Both the position numbers and the translations under genes were made by a program. Positions 10,420 to 18,528 of a stretch of 40,565 nt of DNA are shown here, piece by piece; the stretch's first letter is position 1, and each line of letters starts with the position of its first letter. Under the pieces are notes generated by a model. That model saw nothing but the letters and a program-made list of their open reading frames with translations. It did no database searches and was not told where the DNA came from. Source of the stretch: Chloroflexota bacterium (lineage in GTDB: Bacteria; Chloroflexota; Anaerolineae; Aggregatilineales; Phototrophicaceae); the NCBI GenBank assembly GCA_026709625.1, contig JAPOSR010000070.1:1-40565 (forward strand), written 5' to 3'.

Positions 10420-10583
10420 CGGGAGTGGTGAATGCGGTGATATGGCAACCAAGCCCCATCCCCCCTCCCATTGCCCTAGAACGAGGGAAGGGGGTTTTGC
10501 CAGCGCCTCCGCAGCATGGTAGCCCCTCCCTCATTGTTGCGCCGCGTAGACACAGGCGGTCGGGGAGGGGGCAAAGCAAAGCG
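10420..10583. repeat. Dispersed palindromic repeat, copy A (MITE-like relic)
   Basis: Fills most of the 233-base gap between two convergent genes. It shares blocks in the same order with copy B at 25.5 kb: GGGAGTGGTGAATGCG, GGCAACCAAGCCCC, AGAACGAGGGAA, TCCGCAGCATG, CTCCCTCATT and GGGGGCAAAGCAA. The right end is not intact: the TCACCACTCC arm of copy B is reduced to ATCACCA near 10619, just before the foldase stop codon. It has no coding capacity. The match was found by eye, so the percent identity is not calculated. Confidence 0.75.
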
Positions 10584-10632
10584 GACGAGCCAGCGACTCG
10601 CCCACTTTGTGCTGATGGATCACCAAGAAGGT

Positions 10633-11946
10633 TTAGGACCGCGGCATGTAATCCAGCCAGCTATCGTAGATTTCGATGCTGTCGCTGTTGGTTTCACGCA
10701 GTCGCTCTTGCAGGTCGCTGAGCTCGGTCTGGCGCGCGCGCTCCCGCTGCGATTCTTGGTCTGCGCCAGTTCGTTCTTCTTTGTGCCGAACTTGCAAGAT
10801 GTGAAACCCAAACTCGCTTTCGACCGGCCCGACCAGCGCGCCGATTTCTGCGCTTTTGATCGCTTCACGGAAGGGCCGCACATAATTGCCGATGAAGCTT
10901 TCGCCTAGCTCGCCGCCGCGCATGCCACTGCCACTGTCGGTCGAGATAGCGCTCGCCAGCGCCGCGAAGCTTTCGCCGGCCTGCAAGGCTGCCAGCGCCG
11001 CGATTGCCGCCGCTTCGTCATCGACCAGGATATGGCGGACATCCGCATAGATCAGCGGCGCGTCATCGGGCAAGAGCGCTTCGCCCAGCAGGTCTTCCAA
11101 AGCATTGCGCGCAAAGAACTCGTCATAGGTTTCGCTGCTGACGCCGGCGCGGTCGAAGTAGGCGCGGTAGTCGCGCTGGTTCTGCTCGAAGCTGTCGCGG
11201 ACTTCGTCGGCGCTCTGCGTGGGCTCAACGACAGTCGGCTGGGGCGTGACGGTCGGCGTGCCAGTGGGCGCTGCGGTGGCATCGGGGTCGGGCGTCGGCG
11301 TGGGCTGGGGTGTGACTGTGGGCGTGGGCGAAACGAAAGGCGTCGGCGTGGTCGTCGGCTCGGCTGTCGCGGTAGGTTCCAGTCCAATTTGCGCCACAGC
11401 CGTGGGGTCAAAGCCGAAAAATGCCTCGACTGCGCTTTGGACGTCGGCATCATCGACTGCCAAGCCGCGCGCAGCCGCCTCGTCCGCCAGCAGCCGGTCG
11501 TCGACCAGGTCATTAATGACGCGCAGGCCTAGCTGGTCGGGCACATTGGCTTCGTTGATCCAGGTGCGGTAAGGCTCTTGCTGCGCCAACTGCTGCATAT
11601 CAATGCCGGCGCTTTCCACCTGGTTCAGCTGCAGCAGCAGGCGATTGCGCTCGAAGAGGTAGGCTTGACGAAATTCGGCGACGCTGATTGGCTCACCATT
11701 GACCTGGGCGACTGTCTGGCTGGGGATGATCAACTGTTCAAGGACCAAGGCACCGACCACCAGCAGGGTCAGCAAGAGAGCGGCGATGATGCTGCCGCGG
11801 ATGACGCGCCGCTGCAACAGGGCTTCGCGCTCGGCGCGGCTCTTGTAATCAGGCGTCTGCTGGTCGGCCGCGGCGCTGGCTTCGCCCGAGGCTTGTCGGC
11901 GTCTTCTGCGTCTGGGGACGCCGGTGGTCTGCGCGCGTTTGGACAT
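10633..11946 (-). CDS. Membrane-anchored parvulin-type peptidylprolyl isomerase (SurA/PrsA-like)
   Basis: Predicted extracytoplasmic foldase. Order: a very basic N-terminus (residues 1-50), one transmembrane helix (about 51-71), a SurA N-like helical region starting VAQVNGEPISVAEFRQAY, a Thr/Pro-rich spacer (about 191-243), a second helical part, and a PpiC rotamase domain (about 299-388) with ADVRHILV, GGELGESFIGNYVRPF and SEFGFHILQVRHKE. The spacer is inserted within the chaperone part rather than between chaperone and rotamase, probably forming an exposed loop outside the membrane. The ATG at 11946 is preceded by GAGGAG. It follows rpsR by 23 bases on the same strand, so it is likely the last gene of the rpsF operon. 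The substrate is unknown. Confidence 0.88.
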   Translation of the reverse strand: MSKRAQTTGVPRRRRRRQASGEASAAADQQTPDYKSRAEREALLQRRVIRGSIIAALLLTLLVVGALVLEQLIIPSQTVAQVNGEPISVAEFRQAYLFERNRLLLQLNQVESAGIDMQQLAQQEPYRTWINEANVPDQLGLRVINDLVDDRLLADEAAARGLAVDDADVQSAVEAFFGFDPTAVAQIGLEPTATAEPTTTPTPFVSPTPTVTPQPTPTPDPDATAAPTGTPTVTPQPTVVEPTQSADEVRDSFEQNQRDYRAYFDRAGVSSETYDEFFARNALEDLLGEALLPDDAPLIYADVRHILVDDEAAAIAALAALQAGESFAALASAISTDSGSGMRGGELGESFIGNYVRPFREAIKSAEIGALVGPVESEFGFHILQVRHKEERTGADQESQRERARQTELSDLQERLRETNSDSIEIYDSWLDYMPRS

Positions 11947-11969
11947 GGGGCTGCGGGCTCCTCAAGCGG

Positions 11970-12257
11970 TTAGTCGGCGGCGACATAGGGCAGCAGCGCC
12001 AGGTGTCGGGCACGTTTGATCTCGCGCGCCAGTTGTCGTTGGCAGCGCGCGCAGTTGCCCGTCTGTCGGCGCGGCTTGATCTTGCCGCTCTCGTTGATGA
12101 AGCGCGAAAGGATATCGACATCTTTGTAATCGAAGCAGCGCCCTTTGGGGCAATAGCTGCTCTTGCCACGGCGACCTCGTCTGCGACCTTGATAGCCGCG
12201 GCGGCGGGGCGGACGGGATCTCGACTGGCTTTGACCGGGTCGGGTATTTGCGCTCAC
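11970..12257 (-). CDS. rpsR: 30S ribosomal protein bS18
   Basis: The 95-residue protein has an Arg-rich N-terminal extension and the S18 core [20 protein letters not shown], then a basic helix ending LALLPYV. It pairs with S6 on the platform of the small subunit. Four cysteines (C36, C41, C69, C72) make it the zinc-binding C+ form of S18. The start is GTG at 12257, supported by AGGAGG eight bases upstream. It lies 25 bases after rpsF. The ssb gene often found between rpsF and rpsR in bacteria is absent here. Confidence 0.96.
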   Translation of the reverse strand: MSANTRPGQSQSRSRPPRRRGYQGRRRGRRGKSSYCPKGRCFDYKDVDILSRFINESGKIKPRRQTGNCARCQRQLAREIKRARHLALLPYVAAD

Positions 12258-12282
12258 GGGAATTGCCTCCTGCTTGGGGGGA

Positions 12283-12606
12283 TTATCGGGCGCGCTCAGA
12301 TGCCTTGACTACGCCTTCGTCGCGCACCAGCAAGTAGCGCAGGACGGAGTCGAAAAGCTTGAGCTCGGTCTCCAATTCGTCGATATGGTCGGGATTGATG
12401 GCGGCGCGGATGAAAACATAATGCCCCTCGCGCTGGCCCTCGATCTGATAGGCGAGGCGGCGGCGGCCAAATATCTTGCGGTCGACGCTCTTGACCGCGC
12501 CATTTTCGCCCAATTCAATGAAGCTGATGACTTGGTCGATCGCTTGATTGACTTCTTCGTCCGAGGGCAAAATGCGGACGATAAAAGTGAGTTCGTAATC
12601 TCGCAT
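12283..12606 (-). CDS. rpsF: 30S ribosomal protein bS6
   Basis: The 107-residue protein has the S6 pattern: [12 protein letters not shown] at the N-terminus, the [25 protein letters not shown] core and a C-terminal [12 protein letters not shown]. It binds S18 on the 30S platform. The ATG at 12606 is preceded by GGAAAGGA and starts exactly at the conserved N-terminus; the frame stays open 39 bases further upstream but that extension is not S6-like. It is probably transcribed from the promoter at 12685-12713, giving a leader of roughly 70 bases that could hold S6:S18 feedback RNA. Confidence 0.96.
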   Translation of the reverse strand: MRDYELTFIVRILPSDEEVNQAIDQVISFIELGENGAVKSVDRKIFGRRRLAYQIEGQREGHYVFIRAAINPDHIDELETELKLFDSVLRYLLVRDEGVVKASERAR

Positions 12607-12684
12607 GCGAGTTCCTTTCCTCGGGTGGCAGCCCCAGACAGGCAAGATCTGGAGCGGAAAGCGCAGATTTAGTTGTCGCGCAGC

Positions 12685-12713
12685 ATATTACAGCAAGCTC
12701 TTGCCTCTGGCAA
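12685..12713 (-). promoter_or_regulatory. Promoter for rpsF-rpsR-foldase, inside the end of the ligase gene
   Basis: On the minus strand TTGCCA (12713-12708), a 17-base spacer and TAATAT (12690-12685). The -10 overlaps the TAA stop of the upstream O-antigen ligase gene. Transcription would start near 12678, leaving a leader of about 70 bases before rpsF. Both hexamers and the spacing are close to sigma70 consensus. Confidence 0.6.
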
Positions 12714-14172
12714 TGGCGGCTTTTTTGCCGGTCGCCTGCGCAATCGCCAAGCGCGAACTGGCGATGCACAATGTCACGATCAACCAAAACCAGGTGATGG
12801 AGGACTGAAAATCCAGGCGGAAGTAATACAGGTCGGCGAGTGAGTTCACCAGCGCAGTCAGCAGCGCGGCATGATAGCCCAGGTGAATGGCCGCGAAGCC
12901 ATGCGCCGCCTTCACAAAACGCCAGGCGCGCCAGCCATAAACAAAAACGCCTGCCATCGCCGACAAGAAGATCATCACGCCAAGCACTCCGATCTGATTT
13001 GCCATAATCAAATACAGATTGGCGACATCGGTATAAATGTCGATATCCGGTGTGCCGGTGAAGCCGACGCCGACCAGTGGATAGCGGCTGATCAAACGCA
13101 GCGAGTCGCTGGATTCGCCGATGCGCATCTGTACAGCCAGGTCTTCCCCCGCGAAGCCCTGACGCAGCCTTTCGACATAGGATTGGGTCTGCGGCAGCAA
13201 GAAGAACAACAGCCCGCCCGCCAACAGCAGGGGGATCAGCCGCCGATATTGCGCCAGGGCGATCGCCAGCAGGCCAACCGCCATCGCCACAAAGGACGCC
13301 CGCGAATTGGTGAGCAGCAGCGCCAGGAAGATCGCCGCGCAGACCAGCCGCGTCAGCCAGCGCGAGCGCAGCACAGGCTGCTGGGCAAACAGCTGCGGCG
13401 CGGCCATCGCAGCGGCGCTCGCTAAGATGCCGCCCAGGGCGTTGGGGTCTACCCAGGTGCCAATGGCGCGCTCGCCCAGCGCCGGGTTGTCTTCAATATA
13501 GCGAATGACCCCGCCATCCGGATAGCCGATGCGCGAAAGCCGTGCCAGCAGCGCTTCGGCAAGGCTGTCGGGCGCTGCGTACAAGCCGACCGCCAGCAGA
13601 GCCTGCGCTCCTACCAGCAGCAAAACAACCAGCGCCAGCCGCCGCAGCATGAATCGGTCGCGCAGCAAATCGACCAAGATGAAGACGAGGGAAATGCTCA
13701 GCAGCGTCTCGGCGAATTGGCGCAGGGCGGTGGAGGTGGGCGGAGCATGACGCAGGCCCAAGGCAAAGGCGAAGATCAACCACATCACATAGACGGCGAT
13801 CATGGCTTGGGGCGGCGCGAATCGCAGCCCGGCGCGGTCGCCACGCATCCAACCCGCGACATACACCAGCAAGAAGCCAGCGAAAGCCAGGTCGAGCAAA
13901 GTTGGCGTCAGCCCGATTTTGACTGGGAAAACGCCGAATGGCAGCAGCAGCGCCGTCGCGATGATGGCATAGAGCGCGGCACGCAGCTCGGTGATGACAT
14001 ACAAGCCGCCCAGCGCGCCGAGCAGGGCGGCCATCGCCAGCAGCGGTCCCAGCGCGGCGATCAACAAACCCAGCCCCGCGCCAGCGATGCCGATGCCCAA
14101 GCCGACCGCCAGCGCATATTGCCGCTGCTCAAGCTGGCTGATCCAAATCTGCATGGCTGTGGCTGCGCGCAC
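12688..14172 (-). CDS. O-antigen ligase/polymerase family membrane protein (Wzy_C/WaaL-like)
   Basis: The 494-residue protein is almost entirely hydrophobic, with roughly a dozen predicted membrane helices. A large loop in the middle (about 215-250, IGYPDGGVIRYIEDNPALGERAIGTWVDPNALGG) and the following NSRASF stretch are typical of the Wzy_C domain of O-antigen ligases and polymerases. The GVGFTG segment is another family feature. It would polymerise or transfer a lipid-linked glycan outside the membrane. The start is GTG at 14172: CGGAG stands seven bases before it, better than the later ATG at 14154. It begins three bases after the YfhO gene stop and ends the polysaccharide run. Specificity cannot be told from sequence. 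Confidence 0.82.
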   Translation of the reverse strand: MRAATAMQIWISQLEQRQYALAVGLGIGIAGAGLGLLIAALGPLLAMAALLGALGGLYVITELRAALYAIIATALLLPFGVFPVKIGLTPTLLDLAFAGFLLVYVAGWMRGDRAGLRFAPPQAMIAVYVMWLIFAFALGLRHAPPTSTALRQFAETLLSISLVFILVDLLRDRFMLRRLALVVLLLVGAQALLAVGLYAAPDSLAEALLARLSRIGYPDGGVIRYIEDNPALGERAIGTWVDPNALGGILASAAAMAAPQLFAQQPVLRSRWLTRLVCAAIFLALLLTNSRASFVAMAVGLLAIALAQYRRLIPLLLAGGLLFFLLPQTQSYVERLRQGFAGEDLAVQMRIGESSDSLRLISRYPLVGVGFTGTPDIDIYTDVANLYLIMANQIGVLGVMIFLSAMAGVFVYGWRAWRFVKAAHGFAAIHLGYHAALLTALVNSLADLYYFRLDFQSSITWFWLIVTLCIASSRLAIAQATGKKAAIARGKSLL

Positions 14173-14175
14173 TGT

Positions 14176-16410
14176 CTATCTCCGCTTCAGCGCAATCAGC
14201 GTCAGAATGCCCAAACACAGCCAAGTCAGCGCGCTGATGGCTGCGCCAAGCGCATACGAAGCCGGCGCGAATGTCAAGCTGACGATGTGCTGGCCAGCCG
14301 GAATCTCCAGAGCCATCAAGGCAGCATAGGCGCGGATGATTTCGATTGGTTCGTCATTCAAGCGCGCTTGCCAGCCCGCATAATCTGGCAGCGAGACGGA
14401 CAAAATCGCGTTGTCGGGCGTATCGACCTGGATGACGATCGCTTCTGGCGCGAAACTGAGGACTGTGGCTTGCCCCTTGGCTGCGGCGGGCAGAGGCAGT
14501 TCGGGCGCGCGCTGCATGACGATTTTGTCGCGCTCATGAAAGCGGGTATCGCCCATATACTCCATCATCCATTCGTTGTTGTTGGCGACGGCGACATCAG
14601 TCATCAGCAGGACAAAGGGCCGAGGATCGGTCAATTCGTGCAGATAAACCGCGCCCAGGCTGTCGTGTCCCTCGCCGACGATCTGCGTGGGTGCCGACAA
14701 CTGCGCTTTTTCACTATAGACATATTTGACCGCAAACAGCTCCCAAGCCAGCGGATTTTCGACATAATCAATGAAGACCAGCCGGCCCACCCAATTCAGA
14801 AACAGCGGGCTGATGCCGCGCATATCCATCAGTCCATAGAGGCTGCCATTGTTTTCGCGCAGACCGCGAAAGCCATCGACGCGGAAAGGCTGCCCGCCGT
14901 TGCTGTCGTCTCGCGCCTGCTGGATGAGGCGGCTTGGCTGCATGCTGAGCTGCTCATAGTGGGGCTTGTCGTCATAATTGGCGGGGTGGTCCATATTGAC
15001 GGCGAAAAGCTCAAAGACGATCAACGCGACCACGGCCACCTGGAACGTGGCGAGTCGGGGCGCATCGGCAAAGCGCAACATAACAAAATACGCGACTCCG
15101 GCGACGATCGCGCTGCGCGCCGCGATTTCCACAAAGCCGCCCCAAGCTCGCGAGTCCAGCGTCCATGCAACCAAGACCGCCAGCGCAATCGCAGCCAGCA
15201 GACATGCGAATCCCAGCCAGTAGCGCACAGCCCACAAGCGCTGGGCGCGATTGGGCAAACTGGCAAAAGCCGCCACGCCCAGCCCCGCCAGCACAGCCAG
15301 ACTATAGGCGACAACCACCGCCGCGCGCTCTTGTCCGCGGAAGTAGCGCAAGCCCGGCGCAAAATTGTAAGTGAAATCGAAAAGAACGCCCTTGTCGCCC
15401 AAGCTGTGCAGCAAGCCCAAGAGCGCCACAGCCAGCCAAAAGCGGCTTTCGCGGGGTCGCTGGCGCAGGGCCATGGCGATGAAAAAAAGCGCTGGCAAGC
15501 CTACATAGAGCGGCGACCACTGGCTGACCGAACCCGGAAAGACGAATTGCGCAATATCCTGGAACGGGAAGCCATGGCCTTTTGCCGCGAAACCCAAGCC
15601 GCTGCGCGATGTATAGCGCAGGTATTCCAAGCCCGGCAGCATGGTCACCGCTGTCAGCCCAAAGCTCACCGCCGCGAAGAGCGCCAGGCTGAGCAGAAAT
15701 CGCCGCCAGCCCAGCCGCAGCGCAAAGCAGCGATAGGCCAGGTAGGCAGCGCCCAAATAGCTGAGGAAGAAGCTCGTCTGTGGGTGGCCAGCCAGCCACG
15801 ACATGCCCAAGCCGAATCCCGCCAGAGCCAGACAATGCGGCGCGAGCGAGGCAGCGCGGGTGGCTTCGAAGATGCCCAGGGCAACCAATGGAAACCAGAT
15901 CGCGGCTTCCAACACGGCCAGCTGCAGCGGTGGATAGCCCGTCATATAGCCGCCGTAGCCGATAACCAGCGCGGCGACCAGCGCGGCGAGGCGGCTGCAA
16001 GCGTCGGCGCGCGTCAATCGCCGCAGGAACGCATACATCAGCAAGGTGCCCAGCAGCGCATGGAAGGTCATCTCCAGCTGCAGCGAGTTGTAGCTCCAGC
16101 CACCCAGGTGATGGCTCAGCCCGATGGTCAGCCAGCGCGGCGGATAGAAGACCGCTGCCTGTGTATCGGCGATGAACGGCAAGCCGCCATTGTTATAGGG
16201 ATTCCACAGCGGGATCTGCCCCTGCGTCATGCGCTGATATTGATACCCGCCAAAAGCGACGAATTGACCGCTGAAGTCGCCTTTGGCCAGCGAAGCCTGG
16301 TCGTCTGCGACCGGCGTGAACAAGCGCCAAAAGAAAAACAGCCACAACGCAACCAGCGCGCCGATCGCCCGCGCATCCGCATTCGCGCCCAGCCGCCGCA
16401 AGCCGCTCAT
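14176..16410 (-). CDS. YfhO-like multi-pass membrane protein (glycosyltransferase-related)
   Basis: The 744-residue protein begins with a transmembrane helix (ALVALWLFFFWRLF) and continues with a KGDFSGQFVAFGGYQYQRMTQGQIPLWNPYNNGGLPF loop. About a dozen more helices and a C-terminal extracytoplasmic part follow, and it ends in a last membrane helix. This is the layout of YfhO (GT-C fold) proteins, implicated in adding sugars to cell-wall or lipid-linked polymers. The GNPYxxGG-like loop after TM1 is the family's probable active-site loop. Its ATG at 16410 overlaps the preceding glycosyltransferase stop in an ATGA, so translation is coupled. The open frame extends upstream, but that part is the shadow of the neighbouring gene. 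Confidence 0.82.
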   Translation of the reverse strand: MSGLRRLGANADARAIGALVALWLFFFWRLFTPVADDQASLAKGDFSGQFVAFGGYQYQRMTQGQIPLWNPYNNGGLPFIADTQAAVFYPPRWLTIGLSHHLGGWSYNSLQLEMTFHALLGTLLMYAFLRRLTRADACSRLAALVAALVIGYGGYMTGYPPLQLAVLEAAIWFPLVALGIFEATRAASLAPHCLALAGFGLGMSWLAGHPQTSFFLSYLGAAYLAYRCFALRLGWRRFLLSLALFAAVSFGLTAVTMLPGLEYLRYTSRSGLGFAAKGHGFPFQDIAQFVFPGSVSQWSPLYVGLPALFFIAMALRQRPRESRFWLAVALLGLLHSLGDKGVLFDFTYNFAPGLRYFRGQERAAVVVAYSLAVLAGLGVAAFASLPNRAQRLWAVRYWLGFACLLAAIALAVLVAWTLDSRAWGGFVEIAARSAIVAGVAYFVMLRFADAPRLATFQVAVVALIVFELFAVNMDHPANYDDKPHYEQLSMQPSRLIQQARDDSNGGQPFRVDGFRGLRENNGSLYGLMDMRGISPLFLNWVGRLVFIDYVENPLAWELFAVKYVYSEKAQLSAPTQIVGEGHDSLGAVYLHELTDPRPFVLLMTDVAVANNNEWMMEYMGDTRFHERDKIVMQRAPELPLPAAAKGQATVLSFAPEAIVIQVDTPDNAILSVSLPDYAGWQARLNDEPIEIIRAYAALMALEIPAGQHIVSLTFAPASYALGAAISALTWLCLGILTLIALKRR

Positions 16411-17543
16411 CGCGCGCCGCCAGCCACTTCGCGATAGAAATCGGCGGTTTCTTTGGCAATCCTCTCCCAGGCGAAGCTGTGGCGCAGCTGTCTCGCCCCG
16501 TTTCGCAGTTGGCAAAGCCGCTCGCTGTTTGTCATCAAGGCACGAATGCCTTCCGCAATCGCCTCGGCCGAGCGCGGTTTTGCCAGCCAAAGATTGTCGC
16601 CGTGCCGAAAAGCTGGCGTTGCAAAAGCGGGTTGGGTCGTGAGGATAGCGCAGCCCAGAGCCACAGCCGCCATCAGGCTGCTGCGCCGATACGACGCGCC
16701 ATCGGCAAAGGGCAAGGCAACCAGGTCGACCGCTCCCAGCCAAACCGCCACTTCTGCCTCGTCCAAATAGCCTGTCCACCACACCGCATCGCCCAAACCC
16801 AGCCGCTCGATTTCCGCGTCCAGATGCGCCGCATAGTCGTTTGCTTTGCTTGTCCCATGATCGCCGCGCGCCCCGCCGATGAAGACCAGCCGCAGGTCGC
16901 GCCCAGACCTTCGCAGCCCCGCCATCGCCTCGAGCAGATGGTCGATGCCTTTCAGCGCATTCAGAAAGCCGAAATGCCCCAGCACAAAGCTGCCCGACAG
17001 CGCGCCCAGCGTTTGGCGGATCTGCTCGCGCCGCTCCACCGAAACGGTTAGGGGGGCGATGCTGCTGCCGATGGGGATTACGCGCCGCCGCGATAGCGCT
17101 TGCAAGCCGGCTTCATCCTCTTGGTTCGTCGTGATGACGCCAGCCGATGCCCGCGCCAGACGCCTGACGATCCAGTCGCGCAGCCGTCCCGCTTTGGGGA
17201 ACAAATAGGGAAAGCGCAGATCGTGAAATGTTGTGACGAACGGCGCGTTGATGAACCCGGGCAAGAAATGCACCCATGGCGACATATCGTAGGCGGCGGT
17301 TTGAAATTGCAGGTTGACCACATCGGGCTGGATGCGCCGCGCCCAGGCGCGTACCGACGCCGCGCCCCCAAAGCCCCAGCTGGCGACTGTGCTCATCGGC
17401 AGCAGCTCATCTTTGCAGCCTGCGCGACAGAGCAGACGCACATCGTGCCCGTGCCGCATCAGCCGGTGCGACAGCATCCGCGTGAAGTCGCCAACGCCGC
17501 CGGGCATGGGCGGGTATTCGCCGCTGATCATGCCGATCTTCAT
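16407..17543 (-). CDS. Glycosyltransferase family 4 (GT-B fold)
   Basis: The 378-residue protein starts with MKIGMISGEYPPMPGGVGDF, the acceptor-side N-terminal loop of GT4 enzymes. It continues with TTFHDLRFPY, a GHFGFLNALKGIDHLLEA hinge segment, and a C-terminal nucleotide-sugar half with WTGYLDEAEVAVWLGAVDLVALPF and an SSLMAAVALGCAILTT stretch. It probably adds one sugar to a lipid-linked glycan on the cytoplasmic side of the membrane. The usual EGFG/E-x7-E motif is poorly preserved: the region reads FADGASYRRSSLMAAVALG, so the donor-binding Glu is not obvious. ATGA overlaps join it to both neighbours (17540-17543 and 16407-16410). Donor and acceptor are unknown. Confidence 0.85.
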   Translation of the reverse strand: MKIGMISGEYPPMPGGVGDFTRMLSHRLMRHGHDVRLLCRAGCKDELLPMSTVASWGFGGAASVRAWARRIQPDVVNLQFQTAAYDMSPWVHFLPGFINAPFVTTFHDLRFPYLFPKAGRLRDWIVRRLARASAGVITTNQEDEAGLQALSRRRVIPIGSSIAPLTVSVERREQIRQTLGALSGSFVLGHFGFLNALKGIDHLLEAMAGLRRSGRDLRLVFIGGARGDHGTSKANDYAAHLDAEIERLGLGDAVWWTGYLDEAEVAVWLGAVDLVALPFADGASYRRSSLMAAVALGCAILTTQPAFATPAFRHGDNLWLAKPRSAEAIAEGIRALMTNSERLCQLRNGARQLRHSFAWERIAKETADFYREVAGGAR

Positions 17544-18493
17544 GACTTGGCTTTCAAGCCGCTGCGCAGCACTTTCCAATAATGGCGCACGCGCTGTGCC
17601 CGCAGGTCGCGCTTGTGCCCGAGGGCGCTTTTCAGGCTTTCCAAGGCCAGCTGCCAGCCGAATTGCGCCAGCAGCAAAGCCCGCAGCAGCGCATAAGCGA
17701 CAATGCCATGATGTTTTCGAAAATATCGCAGCTTGCTGGTATGAAAGTGAATCTGCGTATGGTCGGCGGCTTGTTGGCTGGATTGCCCGCCATGATGCGT
17801 GATAAACGCCCCGCCATGATACACGACGCGCCAGCCCGCCTGCTTGGCGCGCCGACAATAATCCAGCTCTTCAGAGTACATGGTGTAGGCTTCGTCTAGT
17901 CCACCGATGGCGCGGTAGACTTCTCGCCGCAGCATCAGCGCCGAGCCTTGCACCCAGTCGACATCCAGCACAGCGCCATTGGCTGTATCCAGCATTCGAT
18001 ACGCGCGCTCGACCCCAGTCGGCGCAAACCCCGCCAGCCAGGTGCTTTCGAGGATGCCAGTCCAAAGGGTCGGAAAGCGCCGCCGCGTCGACTGGTGGCT
18101 GCCATCGCTATTGAGCGTGTGCGGACCGATGATGCCTGCGCCTGGGTTGGCATTCAGGTGGTCAATCAGCATGCCGATGGCGCTGGGCTGGACCTCTGTA
18201 TCCGGGTTCAGCAACAGGATAAAGCGCCCACGCGCCTGTGCCAAGCCGATGTTGTTGCAGCGCGAGAAGCCGAGATTTTGTCGTTGCGGCAGCAGCTGCA
18301 CAGTCGGATACGTTTCGCGCACCATGTCTACGCTGCCATCGCTGCTGTCCGAGTCAACCACGATGATCTCGGCGCTGGGCAAGCTGTCATCCGCGTCACA
18401 AAGCGAAAGCCGCGCGCGCTGCAAGCTGGCGAGGCAGGCATCCAGCAAGTCGCGCACATTCCAGCTGACAATGATGATAGACAGGTCAAGCAC
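17540..18493 (-). CDS. Glycosyltransferase family 2, rhamnosyltransferase-like
   Basis: The 317-residue protein shows a GT-A fold: LSIIIVSWNVRDLLDACLASL, then IIVVDSDSSDGSVDMV, QNLGFSRCNNIGL, and the metal-binding LLLNPDTEV. A later WVQGSALMLRREVYRAIGGLDE...YSEELDYCRRAKQAGW segment is typical of WbbL-like rhamnosyltransferases. With gmd and rmd upstream, a D-rhamnosyl donor is a reasonable but unproven guess. A C-terminal helix (about 270-290) may attach it to the membrane. The start is GTG at 18493, because no ATG exists near the conserved N-terminus. It overlaps the next gene by an ATGA and lies 35 bases after tatD. Confidence 0.87.
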   Translation of the reverse strand: MLDLSIIIVSWNVRDLLDACLASLQRARLSLCDADDSLPSAEIIVVDSDSSDGSVDMVRETYPTVQLLPQRQNLGFSRCNNIGLAQARGRFILLLNPDTEVQPSAIGMLIDHLNANPGAGIIGPHTLNSDGSHQSTRRRFPTLWTGILESTWLAGFAPTGVERAYRMLDTANGAVLDVDWVQGSALMLRREVYRAIGGLDEAYTMYSEELDYCRRAKQAGWRVVYHGGAFITHHGGQSSQQAADHTQIHFHTSKLRYFRKHHGIVAYALLRALLLAQFGWQLALESLKSALGHKRDLRAQRVRHYWKVLRSGLKAKS

Positions 18494-18528
18494 GCCAGAT
18501 TTTCCACCGCCAACAGTTGACTGGCAGT

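Noticed and set aside
11217..11376. Tandem DNA repeat in the foldase gene as a mobile or regulatory repeat
   Set aside because: The repetition is explained by Thr-Pro codons in a coding spacer; unit length is irregular.
13717..16437. Plus-strand open frame of over 900 codons across the YfhO and ligase genes
   Set aside because: Composition is Gln/Arg/His-rich without any domain, and it lies antisense to two clear membrane-protein genes; it is a by-product of high GC in the third frame.
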